Origin: Pseudoxanthomonas suwonensis | GTDB taxonomy: Bacteria; Pseudomonadota; Gammaproteobacteria; Xanthomonadales; Xanthomonadaceae | Assembly: GCF_010093235.1 (NCBI RefSeq) | Contig: NZ_PDWP01000007.1 | Location: 62,001 to 126,000 of the forward strand | DNA length: 64,000 nucleotides | Direction: 5' to 3' | Shown here: one piece after another, positions 42,456-51,511 of the stretch | Layout: the number at the start of each line of letters is the position of its first letter | Position numbering within the stretch: the stretch's first letter is position 1 | Notes under the pieces: model-generated | Told to the model about the DNA's origin: nothing | What the model saw: only the letters and a program-made list of their open reading frames with translations | The model's database searches: none | Made by a program: the position numbers and the translations under genes

Positions 42456-45035
42456 TCATTCGCCGCGCTGGCGGATTGGATTGAGGTGGTTGGAGAACAG
42501 CGCGGCATTGAGCAGCAGGCGCTCGGTGCCGTGCCAGTACTTGCGGTGGGCGGGGTCGTCGGCGAAGACGACCACGTTGCCCTTCTCCACCGGTGCCACC
42601 TGCAGGAAGGCACTGCCGGCGACGCGCTTAAGGTTCTCCTCGGAGAGGTAGCCGTTGACCGTGGGCCGGTCGTCGATGCGCACCACGTTGAGGTAGGGGT
42701 TGGTGCTGTTCTCGAACACCAGGCCGGTCTCCTTGTTGACCAGCAGGCGGCGGTCCTCCAGGCCGAAGGCCAGCGGGTGGCTGAGGTCGACGTCTGCGCT
42801 GAGGATGTTTCCGCTCACACGACGCAGGGCGAACACCTCGCGCTGGCTGCCGAAATCCAGGCGCTCGGCCTGCGGCGGCGGCGGGTCACGCAGCTTGGCC
42901 GGTGCCAGGCCCTTGTCGATCGCCCAACGGGCGCCGCTGTTATAAGCCACCAGTGAACCGCCGGCCGCGATCCAGCGCTTGAGCGCCGCCACTGCATTCT
43001 CGGGCAGGCCGGCGTAGTTGCCGTTGGCCAGGACGATGGTGGTGTAGCGGTCCAGCGAGACCTCGCCCAGCTGCGCCGGCTCCAGCTTGCTGGTCGGGTA
43101 ACCCAGCGCGGTATCGAAGGCGTGCCAGGCCGCACCGATCTCCGGCGGCGACACGCCCTGCCCCATCACCAGGGCGATGGCCGGCTTGCGGATCGGCTTG
43201 ACGCTGTCGCTGCCCAGGTCGATGCCGGCCGCGCTCTTGCCGCTGGCCAAGGCATGCACGCGTACGCCCAGCGACCTGGCCAGCGTATCGATGCGCGCAT
43301 GCAGGGCGTCGGCCGCCAGCGGCTGGCCGGCGACCGGCACCAGCACCACGCCGCGGCGCGGCTCGTCCTTGGCGTCGGCCGAAGGCAGCACCAGCGGCGC
43401 GAAGGCTGCACGCAGGCGGATGTCCTGGGCCAGCAGGGCGCCGACCAGGCGGTAGGCACCGTAGTCGCGCAGGTCCAGCGCGTAGGCATAGCGGGCCACG
43501 CCATCCACGCCCCCCGCCACAGCCGGCACCTCCTGCACGCGAGGTCCGGCCGGCAGTGCTGCACGACTGGCGGCGTAACGCAGGCCGTAGCCCGGCGCCA
43601 CCGCGTACGAGGTGCCGCTGTAGAACACGTCGCCCTTCACCGGCGGGGTGAACTCGAAGATCGCATGGGCCAGGCGGAACGCCGGCTGCCGCGCCGGCAC
43701 CACCCAGGCGCTGCCCGGCTCGAAGCGCTTGCCATCCACCTCGACCGCGCGCTCCAGCTCATGCACTTCGATGCGGTGCTTCAACAGCAGCGACAGCAGG
43801 CGTCGGCTCAAGGTCGGATCGTTGCCGTCGCCGAATACCCACGCACGCGCGGGATGCTTGCTGGCCTGGTCCAGCGCGCTGCGGAAGAAGTCCTTCTGCA
43901 GGCGGAACAGGTACTCCTTCTGCTCCACAGCGCCACGCACCGTGGCCAGGCCCACGTTGAGGTGGTTGCGGATGGTGAACGGGAATTCCAGCAGGCCGTT
44001 GACCGACTCCTGCACCCGCCCGCGCGAGCTGGCCTGCTCGACCGTGGCGCCCACGGCGCCATGGAAGTCCGGATAGGTCGAGCCGTAGATCGGCGAGAAG
44101 TTGTCGAAGTTCTCGCCGCTGTAGTACAGCGATCCGATCGCGTCCAGCGCCTGGGCGTGGTAGCGCGCCACCACCTTGTTGGCCTCGTACGAGCTCTTTG
44201 GCAGCAGCGGGCTTTCCATGCTTTTCGGCGAGGGTTCGAAATAGTAGGTACTATCCTTGCCCATCTCGTGGAAGTCGATCTGGACGTTCGGGTACCAGCG
44301 ATGGAAGTGCTCGACCTTGGGCACGCTGTCGGCCTGGGCCAGGGCCAGCCAGTCGCGGTTGAGGTCGGTCAGGTAGTGGTTGAAGCGCCCACCGGGGAAC
44401 GGTTCGACGTGCTCGCGGTCGGCCGGATCGGCCGAGGGCGGGTTCGAACCCCAGGCGTTGTGCCAGTTGGCGGTGCGGTCGCGCCCGTCGGGGTTCTGCG
44501 CCGGATCGACCAGCACCACCGCCTCGCGCAGCCAGCGCCGGGTGCTTTCGCTGCGGTCGGCGGCCAGGAACCAGGCGGTCAGCAATGCCGCTTCGCCACT
44601 TGAGGTTTCCGCGCCGTGCACGCTGTAGGTCAGCCACACCACCACCGGTGCCCCACTGGCGGCGCTTTCCGGGGCCGAGGGATCGACCAGGCTGTTGTGC
44701 GCCTGGCGCAGCTGCTCGAGGTTGGCATGGTTGGCCGGATCGGTGATGGTGGCCAGCAGCAGCGGACGCCCCTCGTAGGTGCGCCCGATGCGCTCCACCT
44801 TCACCCGCGGCGACACCCGCGCCAGCTCCTCGAAGTACGCCACCAGCTCGTCGTGGCGGGTATAGCGGCTGCCGATCGGGTAGCCGAGGAACTCCTCGGG
44901 CGTGGGCACGGCCGGATCCGGATCAACCGGGGTAGCCGGAAAGAAGTACGAGGTCTGCGCATGGGCCGGGAACAGCACGGACAGCGACAGCAGTAGCAAC
45001 GAGGCGAGGCTCAGGCGGCGGACAAGCGGGTACAT
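42456..45035 (-). CDS. Secreted M14-family zinc carboxypeptidase
   Basis: 859 residues from the ATG at 45035; the longer open frame upstream is a translation in the wrong frame of the receptor gene. A signal peptide (about 1-26, ending A-H-A) precedes the M14 domain: Y-E-G-R-P-L-L-L, the zinc motif S-V-H140-G-A-E143, N-P-D-G-R-D-R and D-F-H256-E-M-G. The second half contains a type-1 glutamine-amidotransferase-like segment (A-L-V-M-G-Q-G-V, then S-L-V-A-Y-N-S-G) often seen in this subfamily. It lies downstream of a TonB-dependent receptor, so it may process peptides before or after uptake. Confidence 0.92.
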   Translation of the reverse strand: MYPLVRRLSLASLLLLSLSVLFPAHAQTSYFFPATPVDPDPAVPTPEEFLGYPIGSRYTRHDELVAYFEELARVSPRVKVERIGRTYEGRPLLLATITDPANHANLEQLRQAHNSLVDPSAPESAASGAPVVVWLTYSVHGAETSSGEAALLTAWFLAADRSESTRRWLREAVVLVDPAQNPDGRDRTANWHNAWGSNPPSADPADREHVEPFPGGRFNHYLTDLNRDWLALAQADSVPKVEHFHRWYPNVQIDFHEMGKDSTYYFEPSPKSMESPLLPKSSYEANKVVARYHAQALDAIGSLYYSGENFDNFSPIYGSTYPDFHGAVGATVEQASSRGRVQESVNGLLEFPFTIRNHLNVGLATVRGAVEQKEYLFRLQKDFFRSALDQASKHPARAWVFGDGNDPTLSRRLLSLLLKHRIEVHELERAVEVDGKRFEPGSAWVVPARQPAFRLAHAIFEFTPPVKGDVFYSGTSYAVAPGYGLRYAASRAALPAGPRVQEVPAVAGGVDGVARYAYALDLRDYGAYRLVGALLAQDIRLRAAFAPLVLPSADAKDEPRRGVVLVPVAGQPLAADALHARIDTLARSLGVRVHALASGKSAAGIDLGSDSVKPIRKPAIALVMGQGVSPPEIGAAWHAFDTALGYPTSKLEPAQLGEVSLDRYTTIVLANGNYAGLPENAVAALKRWIAAGGSLVAYNSGARWAIDKGLAPAKLRDPPPPQAERLDFGSQREVFALRRVSGNILSADVDLSHPLAFGLEDRRLLVNKETGLVFENSTNPYLNVVRIDDRPTVNGYLSEENLKRVAGSAFLQVAPVEKGNVVVFADDPAHRKYWHGTERLLLNAALFSNHLNPIRQRGE

Positions 45036-45148
45036 CGATACTCCGGCAGACGGCGGCGGACCGGCACGGCCCGCGGGGATGTTCGGGAAGGATCGGGAAG
45101 GATCGAAAGGCCCGGGCACCGGGCGGCCGCATGCGGCCGCCCGCCCTC

Positions 45149-47770
45149 TCAGAAGCGGTAGTCGAACCCGACCGAGACGTAGCGCCCTCGCAGGTCGTAC
45201 TGGCTGAAGTCGTACGGGGCGCGGATGCCCGGGAACGAGGCGTCGTACGGCGGGTCCTCGTCCAGCAGGTTCTGAAGCTTGGCGTACAGGGTCAGCTTCT
45301 CGATCCCCTTCCACGCCAGGTACAGGTCGAACTGGTCGTAGCCGTCCACCCGCGACTGCGCGGTGCTGCGGGTCTGGGCGTAGCCGCTGGTGTGGTACCA
45401 GGTCAGCGCCGCACTGAAGTCGCTGTAATCCCAGTCCAGCGTCGTGGCGGACTTGCTGCGCGGCAGGGTGAAGCTGAGGTTGCTGCCTGCATAGTCCACC
45501 AGCGGCCCGCCGGCGGTGTTCTGGCGCCGGTACTCCAGCACGTGGGTGTAGACGCTGGATACGCCGAAGCCGCCCGCCGAGGCGGTGTTCCAGCGCTGGC
45601 GCAGCTCGACGTCGATGCCGGAGGTCTTCAGCTCGGTGAGGTTCTGGTAGCGGTTTTAGACCGCCAGCAGCTTGCCTCGCGCATCCCGGATCACGTCGGC
45701 CGGATCGTTCTGCTGCACGATGCTGGCGCTGTTGCTGGTACCAATGAGGTTGTCCAGTTCCACCCGGTACCAGTCCACGCTCAGGCTGGTGTCGGCCCAG
45801 GGCGACAGCACGATGCCAGCGTTGTAGCTGTGGGTGCGCTCGGGCCGCAGCGCGGTGTTGCCGACGGTGAAGAAGGTCGGGCTCTGGCGCGAACCGGCGA
45901 TGTCCGGGTCGTGTGGATCGACCACCGATCCGTAGGAGATGTTGGTGCTGGCCGCGTTCTCCGAAAGCGAGGGCGCGCGGAAGCCGCGCGAGGCCGCCGC
46001 GCGTACCAGCAGCGCATCCAGCGGTTGCCAGCGCAGGCTGGCTTTGGGCGAGAACGCGTCGCCGAAGTCGCTGTAGTGGTCGCCCCGGCCGGCCAGCTGC
46101 ACTTCCAGGCGCTGGTGCAGGGGCACGTTGAACTCGGCGTAGACCGCGGTGACCTCGCGGTCGCCGTCCACCGCGGCGATCGCCGGGCGGATCTGCAGGC
46201 CGGCATCGATCTGCCAGGGGTTGCTGGAGACCAGCTCCTCGCGACGCCACTCCGCGCCGGCGGCGAAGCCCACGCGTCCGGCCGGAAGCTCGAACAGCTC
46301 GCCGACGACCCGGGCGTCCACCCCGGTCAGGCGCGAATCGGCCGGGCGCACCGTGCTGAGGTTGATCGCATCCAGCACCGCCTGCGGCGTGGCCGCAGGA
46401 TCTTGCAGGTTGTAGCTGCCGTCGGCCAGTGCATCGAACAGCGCCCAGCGGTTGGCGAATCCGCCAGCGACCCGCTCATCCTCCTTGCTGCGCGCATGGA
46501 AGCCTGCAGCCTCCCATTCCCAGTCGCCAGCGGTGCCGCGAGCCCCGCCCACCACGCGATAGGCATCGGAGCGGTTGGTCTTGATCGTGCTGCCGAGGTT
46601 GAAGAACGTGTACTCGATTGGCGTATCCACGCCATAGGGGTTGTAGGGATTGCCCGCCGGCAGCAGGTTCGGCACCGGTTCGGCCAGGCCACTGTCGGCG
46701 TTGAGTGCGAAGCGGCCGCCTTCCAGGGTGAAGAACGGGCTGTTGCCGAACCACGAGGTGCCGCGGATATAGCTGTACAGCGCCTCGCCGAACACCTCCA
46801 CGTCGTCGTTCACCCGCCAGGTCGCATTGGCATAGCCCTGCAGGCGTTCGGTGGCCGGAATCAGCGTGGTGTATGGGGCCTGGTTGAAGGCGCAGGTATC
46901 GCCGCGCAGGCCGTCGATCGGCGCGCTGGCGGTCAGCACCGTGCCCTCGGGGCAGTGGCCATCCGCATCCAGCAGCGGCACCGACACGCCGTCGACCAGG
47001 AAGCGGGCGCCCTTGGCCGACCAGCCGTTCCAGCGCCCGCCGGGCCCCGGATAGATGCCGGAACGGGTAAGGTCGCGCTCGTCCTGGTCCAGGCGCTCGC
47101 GGTCGTAGTAGTCCAGGCTGTAGAGGACGTTGAAGTGGTCGCTCTCCAGGTCGCCGAAGCCGCCGATCAGCTTGGCCTGGCGTTCGTCCAGGCCGCCCTC
47201 GTCGGAGGTGCCAAGACGGCCGCCGACATCCAGGCCGCGGAAGTTCTGGCGGGTGATGATGTTGACCACGCCTGCCACCGCATCGGATCCGTACACCGCC
47301 GAGGCGCCGTCCTTGAGCACCTCGATCCGCTCCACCGCCACCAGCGGCAGCGCGTTGAGGTTGACGAAGGTGTCGGACAGGCCATTGGCCGGGAAGCCGT
47401 AGTTGGCCAGGCGGCGGCCGTTGAGCAGGACGAGCGTGTTCTTCTGCGACAGGCCGCGCAGGCCGATGCCGGCCGAGCCGGAGGCCCAGCCACTGTTGGA
47501 GGTCTCGTTGGTGGCGTTACCGGTATTGGCTGAGATGGAGCGCAGCAGGTCGGCGACGGTGGCCTTGCCGGAAACCTCCAGCTGCTCGCGGGAAATGACC
47601 TGGACGGGATTCGGCCCCTCGGCATCCACGCGGCGCAGGTTGGAGCCGGTGACCACGACCGTGGCCAGGGTCCTGCTGTCGCCGGCGGCGCTGTCCTCGG
47701 CGTGGACGATTCCAGGGATGAGCGGGAGTGCGGCCGCGACGGCGGCGGCCAGGGTAGCGACACGAAGCAT
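45149..47770 (-). pseudogene. TonB-dependent receptor interrupted by an in-frame TAA
   Basis: The intact reading would be 873 residues. It has a signal peptide (about 1-24), a TonB-box-like A-T-V-V-V-T-G-S, a plug domain (V-A-D-L-L-R-S-I, G-L-R-G-L, L-V-L-L-N-G-R-R, I-E-V-L-K-D-G-A-S-A-V-Y-G-S-D-A), a barrel, and the C-terminal aromatic end Y-V-S-V-G-F-D-Y-R-F. At 45656-45658 the frame reads V-stop-N-R-Y-Q-N-L-T-E-L where V-Y-N-R-Y is expected: TAC has become TAA (residue 705). The frame is open on both sides and codon bias continues after the stop. No clear RBS precedes the start. Probably a peptide or siderophore receptor feeding the M14 peptidase. Confidence 0.85.
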
Positions 47771-48148
47771 GTGGGAGAGGTGCTGATCGAGTGGAGCCTC
47801 GATTCAGCCATGCCGCGTATTCAGCATGAAATAAGCGTTAAGAATCTCCTTATGCCGCGACCAGGGCAGCTCGTGTCGCGCAGGCATCGCGTTGCACCGT
47901 GATATGCGTGACCGGGCTCGCAGTGCAAACCTGGTGATGCATGTCCTCGATTTGCGCAAATCCCTTGCCCCGTGGGGCTTTGGCGGCGCCAGGGCGATCA
48001 TGCGATGTTGCGCCCCCCTGCGACGCGCGCGGTCTTCGGCGAGCACGGCCTGCCCCGGGTGGACCCGCAGTCCATCCGCCCCCGGGTTGATGGTTGCAAT
48101 CAACTTCAGACCTGCAGCCTTGGCTGCATCAGCGACGCGGCCTGGCGT
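47771..48148. other. Gene-free region upstream of the TonB receptor
   Basis: 378 bases with no convincing gene on either strand. The first 120 bases include the most AT-rich stretch nearby (around 47815-47860, ATAAGCGTTAAGAATCTCC) and probably hold the receptor promoter on the minus strand. A short palindrome TTTGCGCAAA lies near 47953. The rest is G/C-rich without clear codon bias. This area separates the receptor from the lysoplasmalogenase gene. Confidence 0.5.
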
Positions 48149-48829
48149 TCAACCGTCCGCCCGCTTCAGCACCACCGAACGTGCGATGCACCACTGCGCC
48201 GCGAAATAGGTGGCGAGGATGGGAAGCATCGCAACAGACACCCCATCACTGAAACGGTCCCAGGCCAGCACGCTGTCGCTGGCCACGAAGAGCAACGCCC
48301 CCAGCGCGGCCATGCGCGCGGAAGCGGCCAGGGCCGGATCGCGGCGAAGGCTCCATGCACGGGCGGCGGCCGCGGCCGCCATCACCACCAGCACCAGGAC
48401 ATAGGCGAGCACAGGCACGCGCATGTCCGCCGGCACCCGTGGCAACAGCAGGGCCAGGTTGATGCCCGCGAACACGGCATAGCCGAGGGTGCCCACCAGG
48501 CGCCCGGCGATAGTGCCCCCGGGAATGAAGGCGACGATGTAGCAAAGGTGCGCCAGCAGGAAGGCAAGCAGCCCCGGCACGAACAGATCCTGCGGCAGCA
48601 TCAGCAGCACGTCGCCCGCCAGCGAGGACAGCATCCCCACCAGCACCGCCGTGCGGTAACGACCCACGCGCACGCCTGGCACGTTGAGCGTGGTGATGAT
48701 CATGACCATGGCCAGCGGCTTGCACAGGTAGTGCAGCCACAGCCACGGCCCGCCCAGTTCCGCGCCGAGGATGGCGCCGGTCGCCAGGATGACGACGGCA
48801 AGACCCGTCACGTCGGACCGCAGCTGCAT
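48149..48829 (-). CDS. Lysoplasmalogenase-family membrane protein (YhhN)
   Basis: 226 residues with about seven or eight TM helices. The family motifs are K-P-L-A-M-V-M-I, S-S-L-A-G-D-V-L-L-M-L-P, L-L-A-F-L-L-A-H-L-C-Y-I-V-A-F and A-S-D-S-V-L-A. YhhN proteins hydrolyse the vinyl-ether bond of lysoplasmalogens. Bacterial members may remodel ether or other lipids. It starts 7 bases after the stop of a small lipoprotein gene, so the two form an operon. Confidence 0.9.
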   Translation of the reverse strand: MQLRSDVTGLAVVILATGAILGAELGGPWLWLHYLCKPLAMVMIITTLNVPGVRVGRYRTAVLVGMLSSLAGDVLLMLPQDLFVPGLLAFLLAHLCYIVAFIPGGTIAGRLVGTLGYAVFAGINLALLLPRVPADMRVPVLAYVLVLVVMAAAAAARAWSLRRDPALAASARMAALGALLFVASDSVLAWDRFSDGVSVAMLPILATYFAAQWCIARSVVLKRADG

Positions 48830-48836
48830 TCCTGCC

Positions 48837-49214
48837 TCAGAGCGGCGCGAGCCGGTGCCCCGGGCCGGCGCAGACCGTAAGCGTCGCCGACCGGGCGTCC
48901 CCGGCGGCGCCGATGGCCTGGACCCGCGTGCCCACGGCCAGCGCCTCCACGTCCACCGGACTGGCCTTGCACAGGTTCCAGCGCGCGGGCAGCTGCACGG
49001 CCACCCGTCCCCGCCCCGGCACGTCCACTTCCACCACCGCATGCCCGTCGTAGGCCCAGGGCGCGGTGTCGATGGAGACCACCGTGCCCTCGATCGAGGC
49101 ATTGCCCGCTGCAACCGGGGCATCCCCCTGCGTGGTGGCACAGGCGGCCACGACGATCAGCAATGCCAGCGGGAATACCGCGGGAAGACGGCCGGAAGCT
49201 CGCTGCATGGGCAT
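48837..49214 (-). CDS. Small lipoprotein with an OB-like fold
   Basis: 125 residues. The N-terminus ends in a lipobox, V-A-A-C (Cys at about 25), so it is probably a lipoprotein. The mature part is beta-rich (A-S-I-E-G-T-V-V-S-I-D, V-E-V-D-V-P-G-R-G-R-V-A-V-Q-L-P, R-V-Q-A-I-G-A-A-G), suggesting a small barrel like bacterial OB-fold proteins. It has no recognised function. It is the first gene of a pair with the YhhN lysoplasmalogenase, and the operon suggests an envelope-lipid role. Confidence 0.8.
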   Translation of the reverse strand: MPMQRASGRLPAVFPLALLIVVAACATTQGDAPVAAGNASIEGTVVSIDTAPWAYDGHAVVEVDVPGRGRVAVQLPARWNLCKASPVDVEALAVGTRVQAIGAAGDARSATLTVCAGPGHRLAPL

Positions 49215-49320
49215 GTCCTGCTATCTCGTGATGTTGAGTCCGAGACTAACCGGCCAACCTCCACGCGAGATAGTGGAAGTCCATGCCGCCGGTCGGACGG
49301 CGCCGGATTCCCGACGAACG

Positions 49321-49824
49321 TCATTCCAGCTCCTCCAGCAGGATCCCCCAGCCTTCGACCGGCCGGTGCGCGACCAGCGCATCGCGCACCGTCTCGTCCA
49401 CCACCAGGGTCGCCGGGCTTTCGGCCAGTCGGAACATGTGCAGTCCGTCCGGCCCGCCGACGCCCGCACCCGCCCCGTCCGCCCCGCCCGCGAGGCTGGG
49501 GACACCGAGCACGTTGAACAGGTGGTACCCGGTGCGCTCCCTGCCCGTCCCTGGATTGACCAGCCGTGCGGGGAAGCACTGGAAGTTGTCCACGCCGATG
49601 CCGCGCAGCACGGCGATGAGGGCATCGCTGGCGATGACCGTGCCACCGGTCATGAAGTGCGGGCATGGTTCGGCGTCGGGCACGTTTATTTCAAACCGCA
49701 ATCGCGGCAGCTGGCTGCCATCGACCGGCTCGCCGGCCATGACGCTGCGCTCCGGCAGTTTCGGCCCGGCGGTGATGCCGTGGTCATGGAAGTAGCCCTC
49801 GGACATTACGTAATAGCGGGACAC
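49321..49824 (-). CDS. Imm11/DUF1629-like protein (putative immunity protein)
   Basis: 167 residues. The arrangement I-A-S-D-A-L-I-A-V-L-R-G-I-G-V-D-N-F-Q-C-F-P-A, then Y-H-L-F-N-V-L-G and a late D-E-T-V-R-D-A-L-V-A followed by G-W-G-I-L, resembles the Imm11/DUF1629 proteins annotated as immunity to polymorphic toxins. No toxin gene is nearby, so it is an orphan. The assignment is from motif spacing and is uncertain; it could be an unrelated hypothetical protein. Confidence 0.65.
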   Translation of the reverse strand: MSRYYVMSEGYFHDHGITAGPKLPERSVMAGEPVDGSQLPRLRFEINVPDAEPCPHFMTGGTVIASDALIAVLRGIGVDNFQCFPARLVNPGTGRERTGYHLFNVLGVPSLAGGADGAGAGVGGPDGLHMFRLAESPATLVVDETVRDALVAHRPVEGWGILLEELE

Positions 49825-50233
49825 GTGCCGGCACTCGGCAATGGTAGGACGCCGATCCTAAGCCTTCCGTCCCTGCTGCGGACCCGGAGACTGCCGGGTC
49901 CATCGTCCATCCCCCACAACCACCACCCGCGCCACCACGGCAGGGTCCGGTCCTAGTGTCGATTCCAGGGGCGCCCGCACGTCGCCTGGGCACGGTGCGA
50001 CGCAAGCCGTCCACCTTCGGACAACGCATGGAGGCAGACGATGTAGAAGCGCCCTATCCCGCCGGCGATCCGCAGGCACGAGTCTCCGCACTCGCCCCGG
50101 CCACCCCGCCCACGGAGCCGCAGGGCAGACCGGATGCCGGCCTGCCGGGTCCCGGCCACGAACCCGTTCCACCACCCCGACACATCCGTCCGCGCCAGCG
50201 CATGCGGCGCATGGACTCCACAAGGAGATCGAC
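49825..50233. other. Gene-poor intergenic region
   Basis: About 409 G/C-rich bases between the Imm11-like gene and the VOC gene. Open frames exist on both strands but lack codon bias, a start with an RBS, or recognisable motifs. It ends with an AAGGAGATCGAC Shine-Dalgarno sequence for the VOC gene. No repeat or hairpin stands out. Confidence 0.4.
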
Positions 50234-50680
50234 ATGAAGATCGTGACCAGCCTCAGCTTCCGGGGCCAGTGCCGCGAGGCGTTCGAGTTCTACGCAAAGG
50301 TCCTGGGCGGCAAGATCACCGCCACGGTCCCCTACTCCGCGGCCCCCGGCGAAATGCCGGTGGACGAGCAGCACAAGGACTGGATGATGCACGCCTGGCT
50401 GGACGTGGGCGACCAGTCGCTGATGGGCGCCGACATGGACCTGGACTGGGCGCCCAGGATCGACCAGCCCAAGAACGGCTTCGACGTTTCCCTGCACACC
50501 AGCGACGTGGCCGAGGCGCGCCGTTGGTTCGAGCAGCTGTCCGAAGGCGGCACGCAGACCATGCCCTTCCAGGAGACCTTCTGGTCCCCCGGCTTCGGCG
50601 CCTTCGTCGACCGGTTCGGCATCCCGTGGATGATCAACACCACCCCGGCGTCGCCGGACTGCACGCTTCCCAACAGCTGA
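50234..50680 (+). CDS. VOC-family protein (PhnB-like)
   Basis: 148 residues. The opening S-L-S-F-R-G-Q-C-R-E-A-F-E-F-Y-A-K-V-L-G-G-K-I and late F-W-S-P-G-F-G-A-F-V-D-R-F-G-I-P-W-M-I-N are diagnostic of the PhnB/YjdN-like glyoxalase superfamily. Function unknown; often annotated in phosphonate context, but no phosphonate operon is beside it. A strong AGGAG RBS is present. Confidence 0.9.
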   Translation: MKIVTSLSFRGQCREAFEFYAKVLGGKITATVPYSAAPGEMPVDEQHKDWMMHAWLDVGDQSLMGADMDLDWAPRIDQPKNGFDVSLHTSDVAEARRWFEQLSEGGTQTMPFQETFWSPGFGAFVDRFGIPWMINTTPASPDCTLPNS

Positions 50681-50915
50681 GCGAACGGAACACGACGCGC
50701 ACTCGGCCTGGCGGGCAGGCGCCATGGAGCCGGCCCGGACGGACCGGCACGCCCGCCCTTCCGGGGGCGTCCGGCCTTCCGGACCGATGCGGCCTGCCGT
50801 GGCACCGCGATGGGTGCCCTGCCCCCGATCGGTCGCCGGCGCTGGTCAAGGTCCCGACACCTGCGGGCCGGCTTGATGCCGGTCCCGCGGTGGAGGTTCG
50901 CACCGTCCGCGGCGG

Positions 50916-51464
50916 CTAGTGCCGCAGCAGCGCCAGCAGCGGCGCCTCGAACGGCCAGCGCGCCCGTCCACCGAGCGCTTCCAGCTCCATCAGCACCATG
51001 CCGCCGACCACGGTCGCCTGCTGCCGGTCCAGCAGCCGGGCCGCGGCCGCCAGGGTGCCGCCGGTAGCCAGCACGTCGTCCACCAGCAGCACGCGCGCCC
51101 CCGGTGCCACCGCGCCGGCCTGGATCTGCAGGCGGTCGCTGCCGTATTCCAGCGCGTAGCTTTCCTCCACCACCAGGCCGGGCAGCTTGCCGGGCTTGCG
51201 CAGCGGCAGGAAGCCGGCGCCAAGCAGGGGCGCCAGTGCGGCGCCGAGGATGAAACCACGGGCCTCGGTCCCGGCGACCAGGTCGATCGCGACGCCGCGC
51301 CAGGGCGCGGCCAGGTCGTCGAGCATGGCGGCAAAGCCGTCGGCGTCGGCCAGCAGCGGGCAGATGTCGCGGAACACGATGCCCGGCGACGGGAAGTCCG
51401 GGACCTCGCGGACCAGGGCGGCCCAGTCGGGCGGCGCGACGGCTTCGGCGGTCGATGCAGGCAT
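50916..51464 (-). CDS. apt: Adenine phosphoribosyltransferase
   Basis: 182 residues. Family blocks: P-D-F-P-S-P-G-I-V-F-R-D-I-C-P-L-L, the G-T-E-A-R-G-F-I-L-G-A-A-L-A loop, R-K-P-G-K-L-P and Y-A-L-E-Y-G, and the PRPP-binding V-L-L-V-D-D-V-L-A-T-G-G-T. It salvages adenine to AMP using PRPP in the cytoplasm. It lies downstream of selO on the same strand with 47 bases between them. Confidence 0.96.
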   Translation of the reverse strand: MPASTAEAVAPPDWAALVREVPDFPSPGIVFRDICPLLADADGFAAMLDDLAAPWRGVAIDLVAGTEARGFILGAALAPLLGAGFLPLRKPGKLPGLVVEESYALEYGSDRLQIQAGAVAPGARVLLVDDVLATGGTLAAAARLLDRQQATVVGGMVLMELEALGGRARWPFEAPLLALLRH

Positions 51465-51511
51465 GTGGACGGTCTCCGGACAGGATTGCGGATGCACAGA
51501 CGTTAACGCCG

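Noticed and set aside
45036..46250. N-terminal extension of the M14 peptidase to over 1200 residues
   Set aside because: The extension is an out-of-frame reading of the TonB receptor; the signal peptide at the ATG at 45035 marks the real start.
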